This document shows, one piece after another, positions 26,491 through 34,892 of a DNA stretch of 64,000 bases (positions within the stretch are counted from its first letter, which is position 1; the number at the start of each line of letters is the position of its first letter). The notes below the pieces were generated by a model. The model was given only the letters and a program-made list of their open reading frames with translations. It was not told the origin of the DNA and searched no databases. The position numbers and the translations under genes were made by a program. Origin of the DNA: Clostridia bacterium (lineage in GTDB: Bacteria; Bacillota; Clostridia; Oscillospirales; Butyricicoccaceae); contig JAFQTO010000020.1 in assembly GCA_017408985.1 (NCBI GenBank), positions 84,913 to 148,912 on the forward strand, in the 5' to 3' direction.

Positions 26491-27573
26491 TTGAGGAAAA
26501 TCTTATGTTTTGCAGCCGTACTGTTTTTGGCGGCTACCAATGTTTTTGCTCTTGACGTATCTGCGCAGTCGGCAATACTGTATGACTGCACAACGGGTAC
26601 CGTTCTTTATGAGTTGAATTCCAACAGACGGAGTCTTATCGCCAGTACAACCAAGATAATGACCGCTCTTGTTGCTGCTGAGCTGTACGATATGGATCAG
26701 AGCGTCGTTATCAAGCCAGAGTGGTGCGGTGCGGAGGGCTCGTCAATGTATCTTACAGCAGGTGAGACCGTCACGGTCAAAGACCTGCTTTACGGACTTA
26801 TGCTTATGAGCGGCAATGACGCAGCTCAGGCCATTGCCTGCCTTTACACCGGTGACAGCGCCGATTTTGTTGAACTAATGAACGCCAAGGCGCAGCAGCT
26901 GGGACTGAATGATACGCATTTTTCAAACCCGTCGGGTCTTGATGCCGATGATCATTATTCAACGTCGGCGGATCTGGTACGCTTAAGCTGTGCCGCGCTG
27001 CAGAACGAGATATTTGCCTCTGTGTGCGGTACGAGGCAGGTAGAAGCTGCTAACAGATTTATGACCAATCATAACAAGCTGCTGTTTCTGATCCCGGGTG
27101 CTTCTGGGGTCAAGACGGGTTATACCGACAGCGCGGGAAGATGCCTTGTTTCGGCAGTTGAGCGTGACGGAAGAATGCTTGTTGCGGTCACACTTGATGC
27201 ACCCGATGATTGGAACGATCATGAAAAGCTGTACGATATGGGCTTTTATGATATGAGGGTGCGCAATATTATCAAAGAAGGTACGGTTGGTTATGCCTAT
27301 GCCGCAGGTAAAGGCAGCGTAAAGCTGCACACGAGCCGGGATATAACATACTGCCTGACTGCTCAGGAAATAGACAGACTTGAGGTTACTCTCAAGGGTG
27401 ACAGAATAGTTTACGGCGGCAGGAAGGCGGGGGACACCTACGGTGAGATAACGATCAAGCTTGACGGTGTCGTTATATGCACAGAACCCGTATATTTCAG
27501 TGAAGATATAGAAGAAGAGGCACCACAGCCAACGTTATGGGAGAAGATAAAGGGTATTTTTACCAGGAGGTGA
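26491..27573 (+). CDS. dacF: D-alanyl-D-alanine carboxypeptidase (DacF-like, S11 family)
   Basis: The enzyme trims the terminal D-Ala of peptidoglycan stem peptides outside the membrane. The 360-residue protein has a signal peptide (KILCFAAVLFLAATNVFA), catalytic SxxK in IASTTKIMTALV, the SxN motif in LMSGNDAA and KTG in SGVKTGYTDSAG, followed by a C-terminal PBP5-like domain. TTG 26491 has good spacing from GGGAG; ATG 26482 is the alternative but directly abuts the hairpin. Next to gerW a sporulation cortex role (DacF) is plausible. Confidence 0.88.
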   Translation: MRKILCFAAVLFLAATNVFALDVSAQSAILYDCTTGTVLYELNSNRRSLIASTTKIMTALVAAELYDMDQSVVIKPEWCGAEGSSMYLTAGETVTVKDLLYGLMLMSGNDAAQAIACLYTGDSADFVELMNAKAQQLGLNDTHFSNPSGLDADDHYSTSADLVRLSCAALQNEIFASVCGTRQVEAANRFMTNHNKLLFLIPGASGVKTGYTDSAGRCLVSAVERDGRMLVAVTLDAPDDWNDHEKLYDMGFYDMRVRNIIKEGTVGYAYAAGKGSVKLHTSRDITYCLTAQEIDRLEVTLKGDRIVYGGRKAGDTYGEITIKLDGVVICTEPVYFSEDIEEEAPQPTLWEKIKGIFTRR

Positions 27574-27577
27574 CAGA

Positions 27578-28300
27578 TTGAACGAGAGATTGCAGAAGAT
27601 CCTTTCGGAAGCAGGAGTATGCTCACGCAGAGCGGCGGAAAAACTAATAGAACAAGGTCGTGTAAAGATTAACGGCATTACGGCATCGTTAGGTGAGTCG
27701 GCTGATTTTGATACTGATGAGATAACCGTAGACGGCAAAAAACTTACTCGAAAGTCCGAATATGCCTACATAATGCTCAATAAGCCGAGGGGATACGTTA
27801 CGACCCTGTCAGATGAGGCGGGCAGAAAGTGCGTCAGTGAGCTCGTTTCCGATCTGGGTGTCCGAGTATATCCCGTCGGCAGACTTGATATGCACTCCGA
27901 GGGTATGCTGCTTTTGACGAATGACGGCGACCTTGCGTACAGACTTACCCACCCAAAGCATGAGGTTTACAAGAAGTATCTGGTCAAGATAACCTGCGAC
28001 AACGGCAAAGACCACGTATCTCCCGATACGGCGTTGTCCGGACCCATAGAGATAGATGGAATCAAGCTTCTTCCTGCAAAGTGCAGGATAGTAGAGAAGA
28101 TAGCCGAAGATAAATATATTCTTACCATAGCCATTCGTGAAGGCAAGAACCGTCAGATACGTCGCATGTGCGTTGCCTGCGGATATACGGTAAACTCTCT
28201 CAAGCGTGTTTCCGTCGGGGATATTATGCTGGGAGATCTACCTGCAGGTTCATGGCGGCATCTGACCAAAGCAGAGGTCGAATATCTTAAAACTGTTTAG
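27578..28300 (+). CDS. rluB: 23S rRNA pseudouridine synthase RluB-type
   Basis: The 240-residue protein has an N-terminal S4 RNA-binding domain (ERLQKILSEAGVCSRRAAEKLI) and the RsuA/RluB catalytic domain with Asp in VGRLDMHSEGMLLLTNDG. GKNRQIRRMC is the second family motif. It forms pseudouridine in helix 89 of 23S rRNA, if orthologous to B. subtilis RluB. The start is TTG 27578 after GGAGGTGAC. Confidence 0.92.
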   Translation: MNERLQKILSEAGVCSRRAAEKLIEQGRVKINGITASLGESADFDTDEITVDGKKLTRKSEYAYIMLNKPRGYVTTLSDEAGRKCVSELVSDLGVRVYPVGRLDMHSEGMLLLTNDGDLAYRLTHPKHEVYKKYLVKITCDNGKDHVSPDTALSGPIEIDGIKLLPAKCRIVEKIAEDKYILTIAIREGKNRQIRRMCVACGYTVNSLKRVSVGDIMLGDLPAGSWRHLTKAEVEYLKTV

Positions 28301-28335
28301 TATTTTCTGTTACAAATATAAAAGGCGGTGTGGGT

Positions 28336-29166
28336 ATGAAGCGTATAAACGAAGCCATCGCAGAAAAAATGAATACTTTTACCAGAGGGCAGAAGCTATT
28401 GGCAACCTTTATTTCCGAGCATTGTGACAAAGCTGCCTTTATGAGCTCCTTTGAGCTGGCAGCCTATACAGGTGTCAGTCAGTCATCCGTTATCAGGTTT
28501 TCCAATGCTATGGGCTACAACGGCTATGCTGAGTTTCAGGAGGCGCTCCAGACCGAGCTCAAATACCGCTTGACCACCCTTGAGCGTTTTGAGCTGCTTT
28601 CCGAACAGCCTACCGATGCAGATGTGGTGTCCGAAATTGCCCTCTGTGATGCCCGTAATATAAAAAAGAACGCAGGGACAAGCTCTGACGCCCTTAAGAA
28701 TATTGCGACACGTATAATGCTGTCCTCGAGAGTTTACGTTTACGGTCAGGGAGCAGCAGGTGCGGCTGCGGTATATCTGTCGTCATATCTGCGTAATATG
28801 CTGCCCAATATCAGCTGCATCAATCAATTGGGCATCGATCCTCTTTCTGCAGTCGCACAGATAGAGAACGGCGATCTCTTGATATGCATCAGTTTCCCCG
28901 TGCATACCTCTGCCACCATTGATATGCTTGAGTATGCCAAGAGCCAGGATGCGGGTATTGTATCCATAAGCGAGAGCAAGGACTCTTTGGTAGCGGCGCT
29001 GTCTGATGTCAGTCTGGTGTCCGAATGCGGCGACTACGGAATCAACGGAACGCTGGCACCGGTTATATCGCTGTGCGGTGCCATTATTAGCATACTTGCG
29101 CGCTCTGACGAGCGGTTCAAGAACAAACTTAACCGCGTAGGCGAGACTCTGAAAAACAGACGATGA
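28336..29166 (+). CDS. MurR/RpiR-family transcriptional regulator
   Basis: The 276-residue protein has an N-terminal HTH_6 domain (FSSFELAAYTGVSQSSVIRFSNA-type pattern, about residues 30-60) and a C-terminal SIS sugar-phosphate-binding domain (about 110-250, with YVYGQGAAGAAAVYL and CISFPVHTSATIDMLE). Such regulators sense phosphosugars. No sugar-catabolic gene is adjacent, so the regulon cannot be guessed. ATG 28336 follows AAAGGCGGTG. Confidence 0.85.
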   Translation: MKRINEAIAEKMNTFTRGQKLLATFISEHCDKAAFMSSFELAAYTGVSQSSVIRFSNAMGYNGYAEFQEALQTELKYRLTTLERFELLSEQPTDADVVSEIALCDARNIKKNAGTSSDALKNIATRIMLSSRVYVYGQGAAGAAAVYLSSYLRNMLPNISCINQLGIDPLSAVAQIENGDLLICISFPVHTSATIDMLEYAKSQDAGIVSISESKDSLVAALSDVSLVSECGDYGINGTLAPVISLCGAIISILARSDERFKNKLNRVGETLKNRR

Positions 29167-30407
29167 GCGGTTTGATCAAAGTTGCCGTAATCGGCGGCGG
29201 TGCATCCGGTATGATGGCGTCGTGTATTGCCGCGAGGAACGGTGCAGACGTTACTCTGTATGAACGCGGCAATATATGCGGCGTAAAACTTAATATAACG
29301 GGAAAAGGCAGATGCAATATTACAAATAACTGTGATCTGAATACTCTTATTTCCAACACTGTTAAGAACGGAAGATTCTTGTACAGTGCTTTTTCCGCGT
29401 TCGATTCGCAGTCGGCGATTGCTTTTTTTGAGGACTGCGGAGTCAGACTCAAAACCGAGCGGGGCAACAGGGTCTTCCCGGTGTCCGACAGTGCAAAAGA
29501 AGTATCCGGCGCACTCAGAACAGCTATGCATCGGCTGGGTGTTAAAATAATAAATAAGCGGGTTATATCCGTTTGTGAGGAAAATGGTGTCGTTTGCGGT
29601 GTCAAAGCAGAAAACGGGGCATTTCAGCCTTTTGACCGAGTTATCATAGCAACCGGAGGTATGTCCTATCCTCGAACGGGCTCAACGGGTGACGGATACC
29701 GTATGGCAAGGGCTATGGGACATACGGTTACGGAGCTTTCTCCGTCGCTTGTTCCGCTTGTTATAAAAGGTAGTATTCCAAAGCGCCTTGAAGGGCTTGC
29801 ACTTAAGAACGTCGGACTTACCGTTACCTCCGGTAATAAGACTATCTACACCGATTTCGGTGAGATGGTGTTTACGTCAAATGGCGTGTCAGGTCCTATG
29901 ATACTCAGCGCATCTGCTCATATGGGAAGAAAGACTGATTTTCCGTATGAAATAGTTATAGATCTCAAGCCCGCCTTGACACAGGATGTGCTGGACAAGC
30001 GTGTTCTCAGCGACTTTGACGATGCAAAAAACCGTGATTTTGCAAACTCTCTGGGCAAGCTTCTGCCAAGCAAAATTATACCCGTTATAATTGAATTGAG
30101 CGGCATTCCCGCTGACAAAAAGGTCAACTCCATCACGGCTGAAGAGCGCGGCAGACTGTGCGGGCTTGTCAAGGGACTCAGACTTCAGGCGGTTTCGTTC
30201 GGCTCTATGGATGAGGCTGTTGTTACGTCGGGCGGCATTACGGTCAAAGAGATCAACCCCAAAACTATGGAATCCAAGCTTATAAGAGGCCTGTATTTCT
30301 GCGGTGAGGTTATCGACGTGAATGCTTATACGGGCGGATTCAATCTTCAGATAGCGTGGTCTACCGGTTACTGTGCAGGTACTTACGCGGCAGGAAAGGA
30401 AGTATAA
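29163..30407 (+). CDS. HI0933-family FAD-dependent oxidoreductase
   Basis: The 414-residue flavoprotein has an N-terminal dinucleotide-binding fold (VAVIGGGASGMMAS), then GVKLNITGKGRCNITN, the HI0933/YhiN signature. IIATGGMSYPRTGSTGDGY and a C-terminal FCGEVIDVNAYTGGFNLQ also fit. Members are annotated as NAD(P)/FAD-dependent or aminoacetone oxidases, without a settled physiological role. It overlaps the previous gene by 4 bases and is followed by cmk 2 bases later. Confidence 0.9.
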   Translation: MSGLIKVAVIGGGASGMMASCIAARNGADVTLYERGNICGVKLNITGKGRCNITNNCDLNTLISNTVKNGRFLYSAFSAFDSQSAIAFFEDCGVRLKTERGNRVFPVSDSAKEVSGALRTAMHRLGVKIINKRVISVCEENGVVCGVKAENGAFQPFDRVIIATGGMSYPRTGSTGDGYRMARAMGHTVTELSPSLVPLVIKGSIPKRLEGLALKNVGLTVTSGNKTIYTDFGEMVFTSNGVSGPMILSASAHMGRKTDFPYEIVIDLKPALTQDVLDKRVLSDFDDAKNRDFANSLGKLLPSKIIPVIIELSGIPADKKVNSITAEERGRLCGLVKGLRLQAVSFGSMDEAVVTSGGITVKEINPKTMESKLIRGLYFCGEVIDVNAYTGGFNLQIAWSTGYCAGTYAAGKEV

Positions 30408-30409
30408 AT

Positions 30410-31084
30410 ATGAAAAAGTTTGCTGTAGCGATCGACGGCCCTTCGGGCGCAGGTAAAAGCTCTATTGCAAAAGCTCTGGCGAAAAAACTTAACATCATCT
30501 ACGTTGATACCGGAGCTATTTACCGTACAGTCGGTCTTTATGTTTACAGACATAACGTTGACTCCAAAGACGAGGACAGTATAATCGCTATGCTTTCTGA
30601 TATTTCGGTCAGTCTTGACTACGTTGACGGTGTTCAGCATATATTCCTCAACGGTGAGGACGTGTCCGATCTTATCCGTACCGAGACAATATCCCGCTAT
30701 GCCAGCGATGTTTCGGCTATACCTGAGGTGCGCGCCTTTTTGCTGAATCTGCAGAGAGATATGGCAAAAGAAAACAGCGTTATAATGGACGGCAGGGATA
30801 TAGGTACCGTTGTTCTGCCTGATGCAGAGGTAAAAATATTCCTCACAGCATCGGCAGAGGTCAGGGCACGCCGTCGATTCAAGGAACTAACAGAAAAAGG
30901 GGAGACCGTCACCTTTGATGAAGTGCTTGCCGCCATTATAACCCGCGACAGAAATGACAGCTCACGTGCCACAGCCCCTCTCAAGGCTGCCGATGACGCC
31001 GTGATACTTGATAATTCCGATATAAACGCCTCAGAGACCCTTGATCGCGTGATAGATATCATCAGGAGCAAGACTGCAGAATGA
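30410..31084 (+). CDS. cmk: Cytidylate kinase
   Basis: Cmk phosphorylates CMP and dCMP. The 224-residue protein has the P-loop AIDGPSGAGKSS, VDTGAIYRTVGLYV and MDGRDIGTVVLPDAEVKIFLTASAEVRARRR, all typical. ATG 30410 is preferred, after GGAAGGAAG. It overlaps the ispH-S1 fusion by 4 bases; the order cmk-ispH-rpsA is common in Clostridia. Confidence 0.96.
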   Translation: MKKFAVAIDGPSGAGKSSIAKALAKKLNIIYVDTGAIYRTVGLYVYRHNVDSKDEDSIIAMLSDISVSLDYVDGVQHIFLNGEDVSDLIRTETISRYASDVSAIPEVRAFLLNLQRDMAKENSVIMDGRDIGTVVLPDAEVKIFLTASAEVRARRRFKELTEKGETVTFDEVLAAIITRDRNDSSRATAPLKAADDAVILDNSDINASETLDRVIDIIRSKTAE

Positions 31085-33024
31085 AACTTATGTTGGCAGA
31101 AAATGCCGGTTACTGCTTCGGCGTGAAGCTTGCTGTGAACGCCGCAGAGGAAAGTGCGCAAAAGTTCGGGAGAATATATACTCTCGGACATATCATTCAT
31201 AATAAGAATGTTGTCAGTGAGCTTGAAAAAAAGGGAGTTATTGCCATCTCATCGGCTGCCGATGCACCTGACGGAAGTACCGTTATGCTCAGAGCACACG
31301 GTGTCACTAACGAGGAGACAGACCTGCTGACCCAGAAAGGATGCAGGATCATAGATGCCACCTGCCCATTTGTGAAGAAGATCCACAATATCGTCGGGGA
31401 AGAAAGTCGTCAGAGCCGCAAGATCATCATTGCAGGTAAGCGAGAACACCCGGAAGTTATCGGTATCGCATCAAGATGCAAAGAGTGCGTTATGGTTCAA
31501 AACCGTGAAGAATTGTCGAAAATCTGCGCAGAATGGGCAGAGTATGACATTTCGATGGTCGCGCAGACAACTTTTGAAAAAAAAGAATATGAATTTTTCA
31601 AAAAATTCATTAAAAAGACTTGTAAATACATACGTATTTTTGATACAATATGTTTTGCAACTGAATTGCGTCAGGATGAAGCAGCGCTCTGTGCTTCACA
31701 AGCTGATGCAACAGTAGTTGTCGGAGACAGAGGCAGCAGCAATACGAACAATCTGTTTGTCATTTGCTCATCGGCTTGTCCGCGGACATATTTTGTTGAG
31801 TCGGCAGATGAGTTAGACATTGAGCTGTTTGATGATACGGATGAGGTTTTCGTAACGGCAGGTGCTTCAACACCCGACAAAATAATACAGGAGGTATGCA
31901 TGAAAATGACAGAGAAAATCGAAAACATCGCAGCAGAAAGCTTCGAGGAACTTTTAGAGCAATCTTTCAAAACTTTACATACAGGAGAAAAGGTAAGCGG
32001 CATAGTAACGCAGATCAACAATACCGATATAACTGTTGACCTTGGTGTTAAGCAGGCTGGATATATTCCTCTTGCTGAGCTGTCTGACGATCCCGCCTTT
32101 AAGCTCGAAGAAAGCATTAAGGTCGGCGATCAGATCGAAGCTACCGTTGTTCGCGTAAACGACGTTGACGGTGTTGTCACTCTTTCCAAGCGTCGCCTTG
32201 ATGCTGTTAAGAATTGGGAGAAGCTTGAGGGTGCTGTTGAGAGCAAGGAGCCCCTCGAAGGTATCATCGTCGACCAGAACAAGGGTGGCGTTGTCGCTAA
32301 CGTTCTCGGTATCAGAGTATTCATCCCCGCAAGCCAGACCGGTCTGCCCAAGGATGCTTCCTTTGATGCTATGATGAAGACCACCCACAAGATCCGCATC
32401 ACCGAGGTAAACCGTGCACGTCGCCGTGTAGTCGGTACTATCAAGGAGCTGCGCAACGAGGCTCGCCGTGAGGCTCAGGCCAAGATCTGGGAAACCATTG
32501 CTATCGGCAACAAGTACGAGGGCGTTGTCAAGTCCTTCACCAGCTACGGCGCATTTGTTGATATCGGTGGCGTTGACGGTATGGTCCATATCTCTGAGCT
32601 GTCCTGGAGCAGAGTTCGTCATCCCTCTGAGGTTCTGGCTATCGGTCAGACCATTGAGGTATTTGTTATCGGTCTGGATACCGAGAAGAAGAAGATCTCC
32701 CTCGGCTACAGAAAGAGCGAGGATGATCCCTGGAAGCTGTTCACCGACAAGTACAGTGTCGGCGACGTAGCATCTGTCAAGATCGTCAAGTTTATGCCCT
32801 TCGGCGCATTTGCTGAGGTTATGGAAAATGTTGACGGACTTATCCACATTTCTCAGATTGCTAACCGCAGAATTGAGAAGGCTGAGGACGCTCTGACAAT
32901 CGGTGACGTTGTTGATGCCAAGATCGTTGCTATCGACGAGGATAAGAAGAAGATCTCCCTGAGCATCCGTGCTCTGGCTGAGACCGAGGCTCCCGCAGAA
33001 GAAGCAACAGCAGATAACGAGTAA
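31081..33024 (+). CDS. ispH: Fusion of 4-hydroxy-3-methylbut-2-enyl diphosphate reductase (IspH) and ribosomal protein S1
   Basis: Residues 1-275 are IspH, the last enzyme of the MEP isoprenoid pathway. Cluster cysteines are visible in NAGYCFGV, DATCPFVKK and TICFATELRQ, and the catalytic TNEE is present. Residues about 285-635 carry four S1 RNA-binding repeats, such as GVVKSFTSYGAFVDIGGVDG and MPFGAFAEV. This IspH-S1 fusion is known in Clostridia. An internal ribosome-binding site and an in-frame ATG at 31900 mark the domain junction. Codon use in the S1 half is visibly more biased. Confidence 0.95.
   Translation: MKLMLAENAGYCFGVKLAVNAAEESAQKFGRIYTLGHIIHNKNVVSELEKKGVIAISSAADAPDGSTVMLRAHGVTNEETDLLTQKGCRIIDATCPFVKKIHNIVGEESRQSRKIIIAGKREHPEVIGIASRCKECVMVQNREELSKICAEWAEYDISMVAQTTFEKKEYEFFKKFIKKTCKYIRIFDTICFATELRQDEAALCASQADATVVVGDRGSSNTNNLFVICSSACPRTYFVESADELDIELFDDTDEVFVTAGASTPDKIIQEVCMKMTEKIENIAAESFEELLEQSFKTLHTGEKVSGIVTQINNTDITVDLGVKQAGYIPLAELSDDPAFKLEESIKVGDQIEATVVRVNDVDGVVTLSKRRLDAVKNWEKLEGAVESKEPLEGIIVDQNKGGVVANVLGIRVFIPASQTGLPKDASFDAMMKTTHKIRITEVNRARRRVVGTIKELRNEARREAQAKIWETIAIGNKYEGVVKSFTSYGAFVDIGGVDGMVHISELSWSRVRHPSEVLAIGQTIEVFVIGLDTEKKKISLGYRKSEDDPWKLFTDKYSVGDVASVKIVKFMPFGAFAEVMENVDGLIHISQIANRRIEKAEDALTIGDVVDAKIVAIDEDKKKISLSIRALAETEAPAEEATADNE
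31888..31902 (+). promoter_or_regulatory. Internal ribosome-binding site and ATG at the IspH-S1 junction
   Basis: CAGGAGG (31888-31894), 5 bases, then ATG (31900-31902) in the same frame as the fusion. Starting here would give a 374-residue S1 protein free of IspH. Confidence 0.6.
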
Positions 33025-33034
33025 TAACAATTAC

Positions 33035-33070
33035 AAAATGCCGGATGGGGAAGACCCATCCGGCATTTTT
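33035..33070. terminator. Bidirectional terminator between ispH-S1 and the recombinase
   Basis: ATGCCGGATGGG and CCCATCCGGCAT form a 12-bp stem with A residues before and T residues after, so it works for both convergent genes. Confidence 0.9.
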
Positions 33071-33074
33071 GGTA

Positions 33075-34079
33075 TCAATCATTGGTAGGTTTTTTAATAT
33101 TATTGATAGGATTAAGTGCGGCGGCATCCTTGAGATTTTGATCCACGATATGCGTGTAGATCATGGTAGTATCGAGGTTTTGATGTCCCAATACTTCCTT
33201 GAGAGTTCTGACGTCAACGCCGTTTTGATACATCAGCGTTGCAGCGGTATGCCTGAGCTTATGTACGGACAGTTTTTTGTTTCCGAGCCCCGCACGGGTC
33301 AGGTGCATTTTTACAAGATGTTTGACAGTCTGTTCGTCAATGCGCTGACCGAGTCTGCTGATGAACAAAGCATTTTTATGACCGACCTTTGGCGGAATGC
33401 GAACAGCCATATATTTTTCGATAGCGTCCAAACATATATCGCTGAGATATACTATCCGCTCTTTATTGCCCTTACCGAGAACGCGGAGACGATCCTCGGA
33501 TATATCACTTAGATTGATTCCGACCAACTCGGAAACACGCAGTCCGCACGTGAGAAACAGCATTATAATACAGTAATCGCGCTCTTTATATCGTCCGTCA
33601 ATGGCATTGAGGAGATCCAATGATTCGTCCAATGTCAAAAACTTTGGCAGCTGTTTTTGACCGCGAGGGATGTCAAGGCTTTTTGTTGGATTGTCAGCAA
33701 TAAGCTGTACCTTGTCACAGTAGTACTTATAAAAGCCGCGCAGGGCAGAGATCTTTCTTGCCCGGGTTTTGGCAGTGTTTCCATATGATGTTTCGAGACT
33801 TTTATGATGCTTGGGGCGATCGTTGGCTGCAAAAACAAGGAAGTCAAGTATCTCTGATCTCGTGATACTTGATACCAGCTTGAGATCAACGCTGTCTATG
33901 GATATTTCATCAAACGGCAGATTTCTATCTACTATATTTCGTGACACAAGTATAAATCTGAAAAATGTCCTGAGATCAAGATAATATTCGGATACTGTTT
34001 TGGGCGAACGTCCGAGAATGGTCTCCATGTAGACCAGATACTCCCGAATAACATCAGGAGAATATTTTGTATAATTCAA
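33075..34079 (-). CDS. Tyrosine recombinase (Xer-like)
   Basis: The 334-residue protein has an N-terminal SAM-like domain and a catalytic domain with the full active site: Arg in TCGLRVSELVG, Lys in LGKGNKER, HxxR in HKLRHTAATL, His in LGHQNLDTT and nucleophilic Tyr in TTMIYTHI. This is the pattern of XerC/XerD, used to resolve chromosome dimers, though a lone integrase is possible. The start is TTG at 34077-34079 after AGAGGTG on the minus strand; longer in-frame starts would overlap ogt. No phage or integron genes surround it. Confidence 0.88.
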   Translation of the reverse strand: MNYTKYSPDVIREYLVYMETILGRSPKTVSEYYLDLRTFFRFILVSRNIVDRNLPFDEISIDSVDLKLVSSITRSEILDFLVFAANDRPKHHKSLETSYGNTAKTRARKISALRGFYKYYCDKVQLIADNPTKSLDIPRGQKQLPKFLTLDESLDLLNAIDGRYKERDYCIIMLFLTCGLRVSELVGINLSDISEDRLRVLGKGNKERIVYLSDICLDAIEKYMAVRIPPKVGHKNALFISRLGQRIDEQTVKHLVKMHLTRAGLGNKKLSVHKLRHTAATLMYQNGVDVRTLKEVLGHQNLDTTMIYTHIVDQNLKDAAALNPINNIKKPTND

Positions 34080-34112
34080 ACTATAACACCTCTTATAAAA
34101 GGAGAGATAAGA

Positions 34113-34601
34113 ATGGCATTCTATAAAACCGTGATGGATGATACCCCCGTGGGTCAGGTCACAATATATGCTCAAGATGATTATATCATAAAAATCGCGT
34201 TTGGCAATGATGAAAACGACCCTTTTGAAATTACTCCAGGAGTCTCATATGCAGCTATGGATGCTATGATCCAGCTTGATCAGTATTTTTCCGGTCAGCG
34301 CAAGGATTTCAGCCTTCAAATCGCTTGTGATGCCACAGAGTTTGAGCAAACGGTTTGGACTGAGCTGTGCAAAATAGGATACGGAGAAACAATAACTTAC
34401 AAAGAGCTTGCAAAGCGCTGCGGCAACGAGAAAGCAATCAGAGCCGTAGGTAATGCCAACCGCCACAACGAGATACCGATTATTATTCCTTGTCACAGAG
34501 TGATCTCATCTGACGGAACTATCGGCGGATATTCCGCAGGAACCGAGATCAAGAAAAAGCTTTTAGAGATTGAAGCTAAATTTAAGGATGCTGAAGCATG
34601 A
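34113..34601 (+). CDS. ogt: Methylated-DNA--[protein]-cysteine S-methyltransferase
   Basis: The 162-residue protein ends with the alkyl acceptor site IIIPCHRVISSDGTIGGYSAG (PCHRV, acceptor Cys). The winged-helix stretch GETITYKELAKRCGNEKAIRAVGNA precedes it. The family repairs O6-alkylguanine by suicide transfer to the Cys. It is divergent from the recombinase with only 33 bases between the two starts. Start ATG 34113 follows AAAGGAGAG. Confidence 0.94.
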   Translation: MAFYKTVMDDTPVGQVTIYAQDDYIIKIAFGNDENDPFEITPGVSYAAMDAMIQLDQYFSGQRKDFSLQIACDATEFEQTVWTELCKIGYGETITYKELAKRCGNEKAIRAVGNANRHNEIPIIIPCHRVISSDGTIGGYSAGTEIKKKLLEIEAKFKDAEA

Positions 34602-34702
34602 TCACAGGTACATATTAAATTACCAAATATCAATTCAAGAATATTGGGTAAATTAACAAAAATTGTAAAAAACCAATATTATAGTGTAAAAACCCTGCCC
34701 TG

Positions 34703-34732
34703 AATTATACAAAATATTCATTTTGTATAATT
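34703..34732. repeat. 13-bp perfect A+T-rich palindrome upstream of the parvulin gene
   Basis: AATTATACAAAAT and ATTTTGTATAATT are separated by ATTC. It lies about 100 bases downstream of ogt and 100 bases upstream of the next promoter. It could be an operator or a weak terminator (a T-rich stretch follows at 34739-34747). Confidence 0.6.
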
Positions 34733-34833
34733 GATAATATTTTTTTATGTGTCGATATTTAGATATCCCCCTTCTGGATTTTTGTATTAATATATATTTT
34801 TTTAGAATTAAGTGTAAATATTTTTCGCACAAA

Positions 34834-34862
34834 TTGATTTTACTGTAGATTTGTGTTATTAT
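34834..34862 (+). promoter_or_regulatory. Sigma-A promoter of the parvulin gene
   Basis: TTGATT (34834-34839), 17 bases, TATTAT (34857-34862). The start codon lies about 30 bases downstream. Confidence 0.6.
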
Positions 34863-34892
34863 TATTTTAAATTGTTTAGGAGATGATCTGTT

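Noticed and set aside
31975..33030. A 351-codon minus-strand frame across the S1 half of the fusion
   Set aside because: It is an antisense shadow of four S1 repeats, again caused by codon bias.
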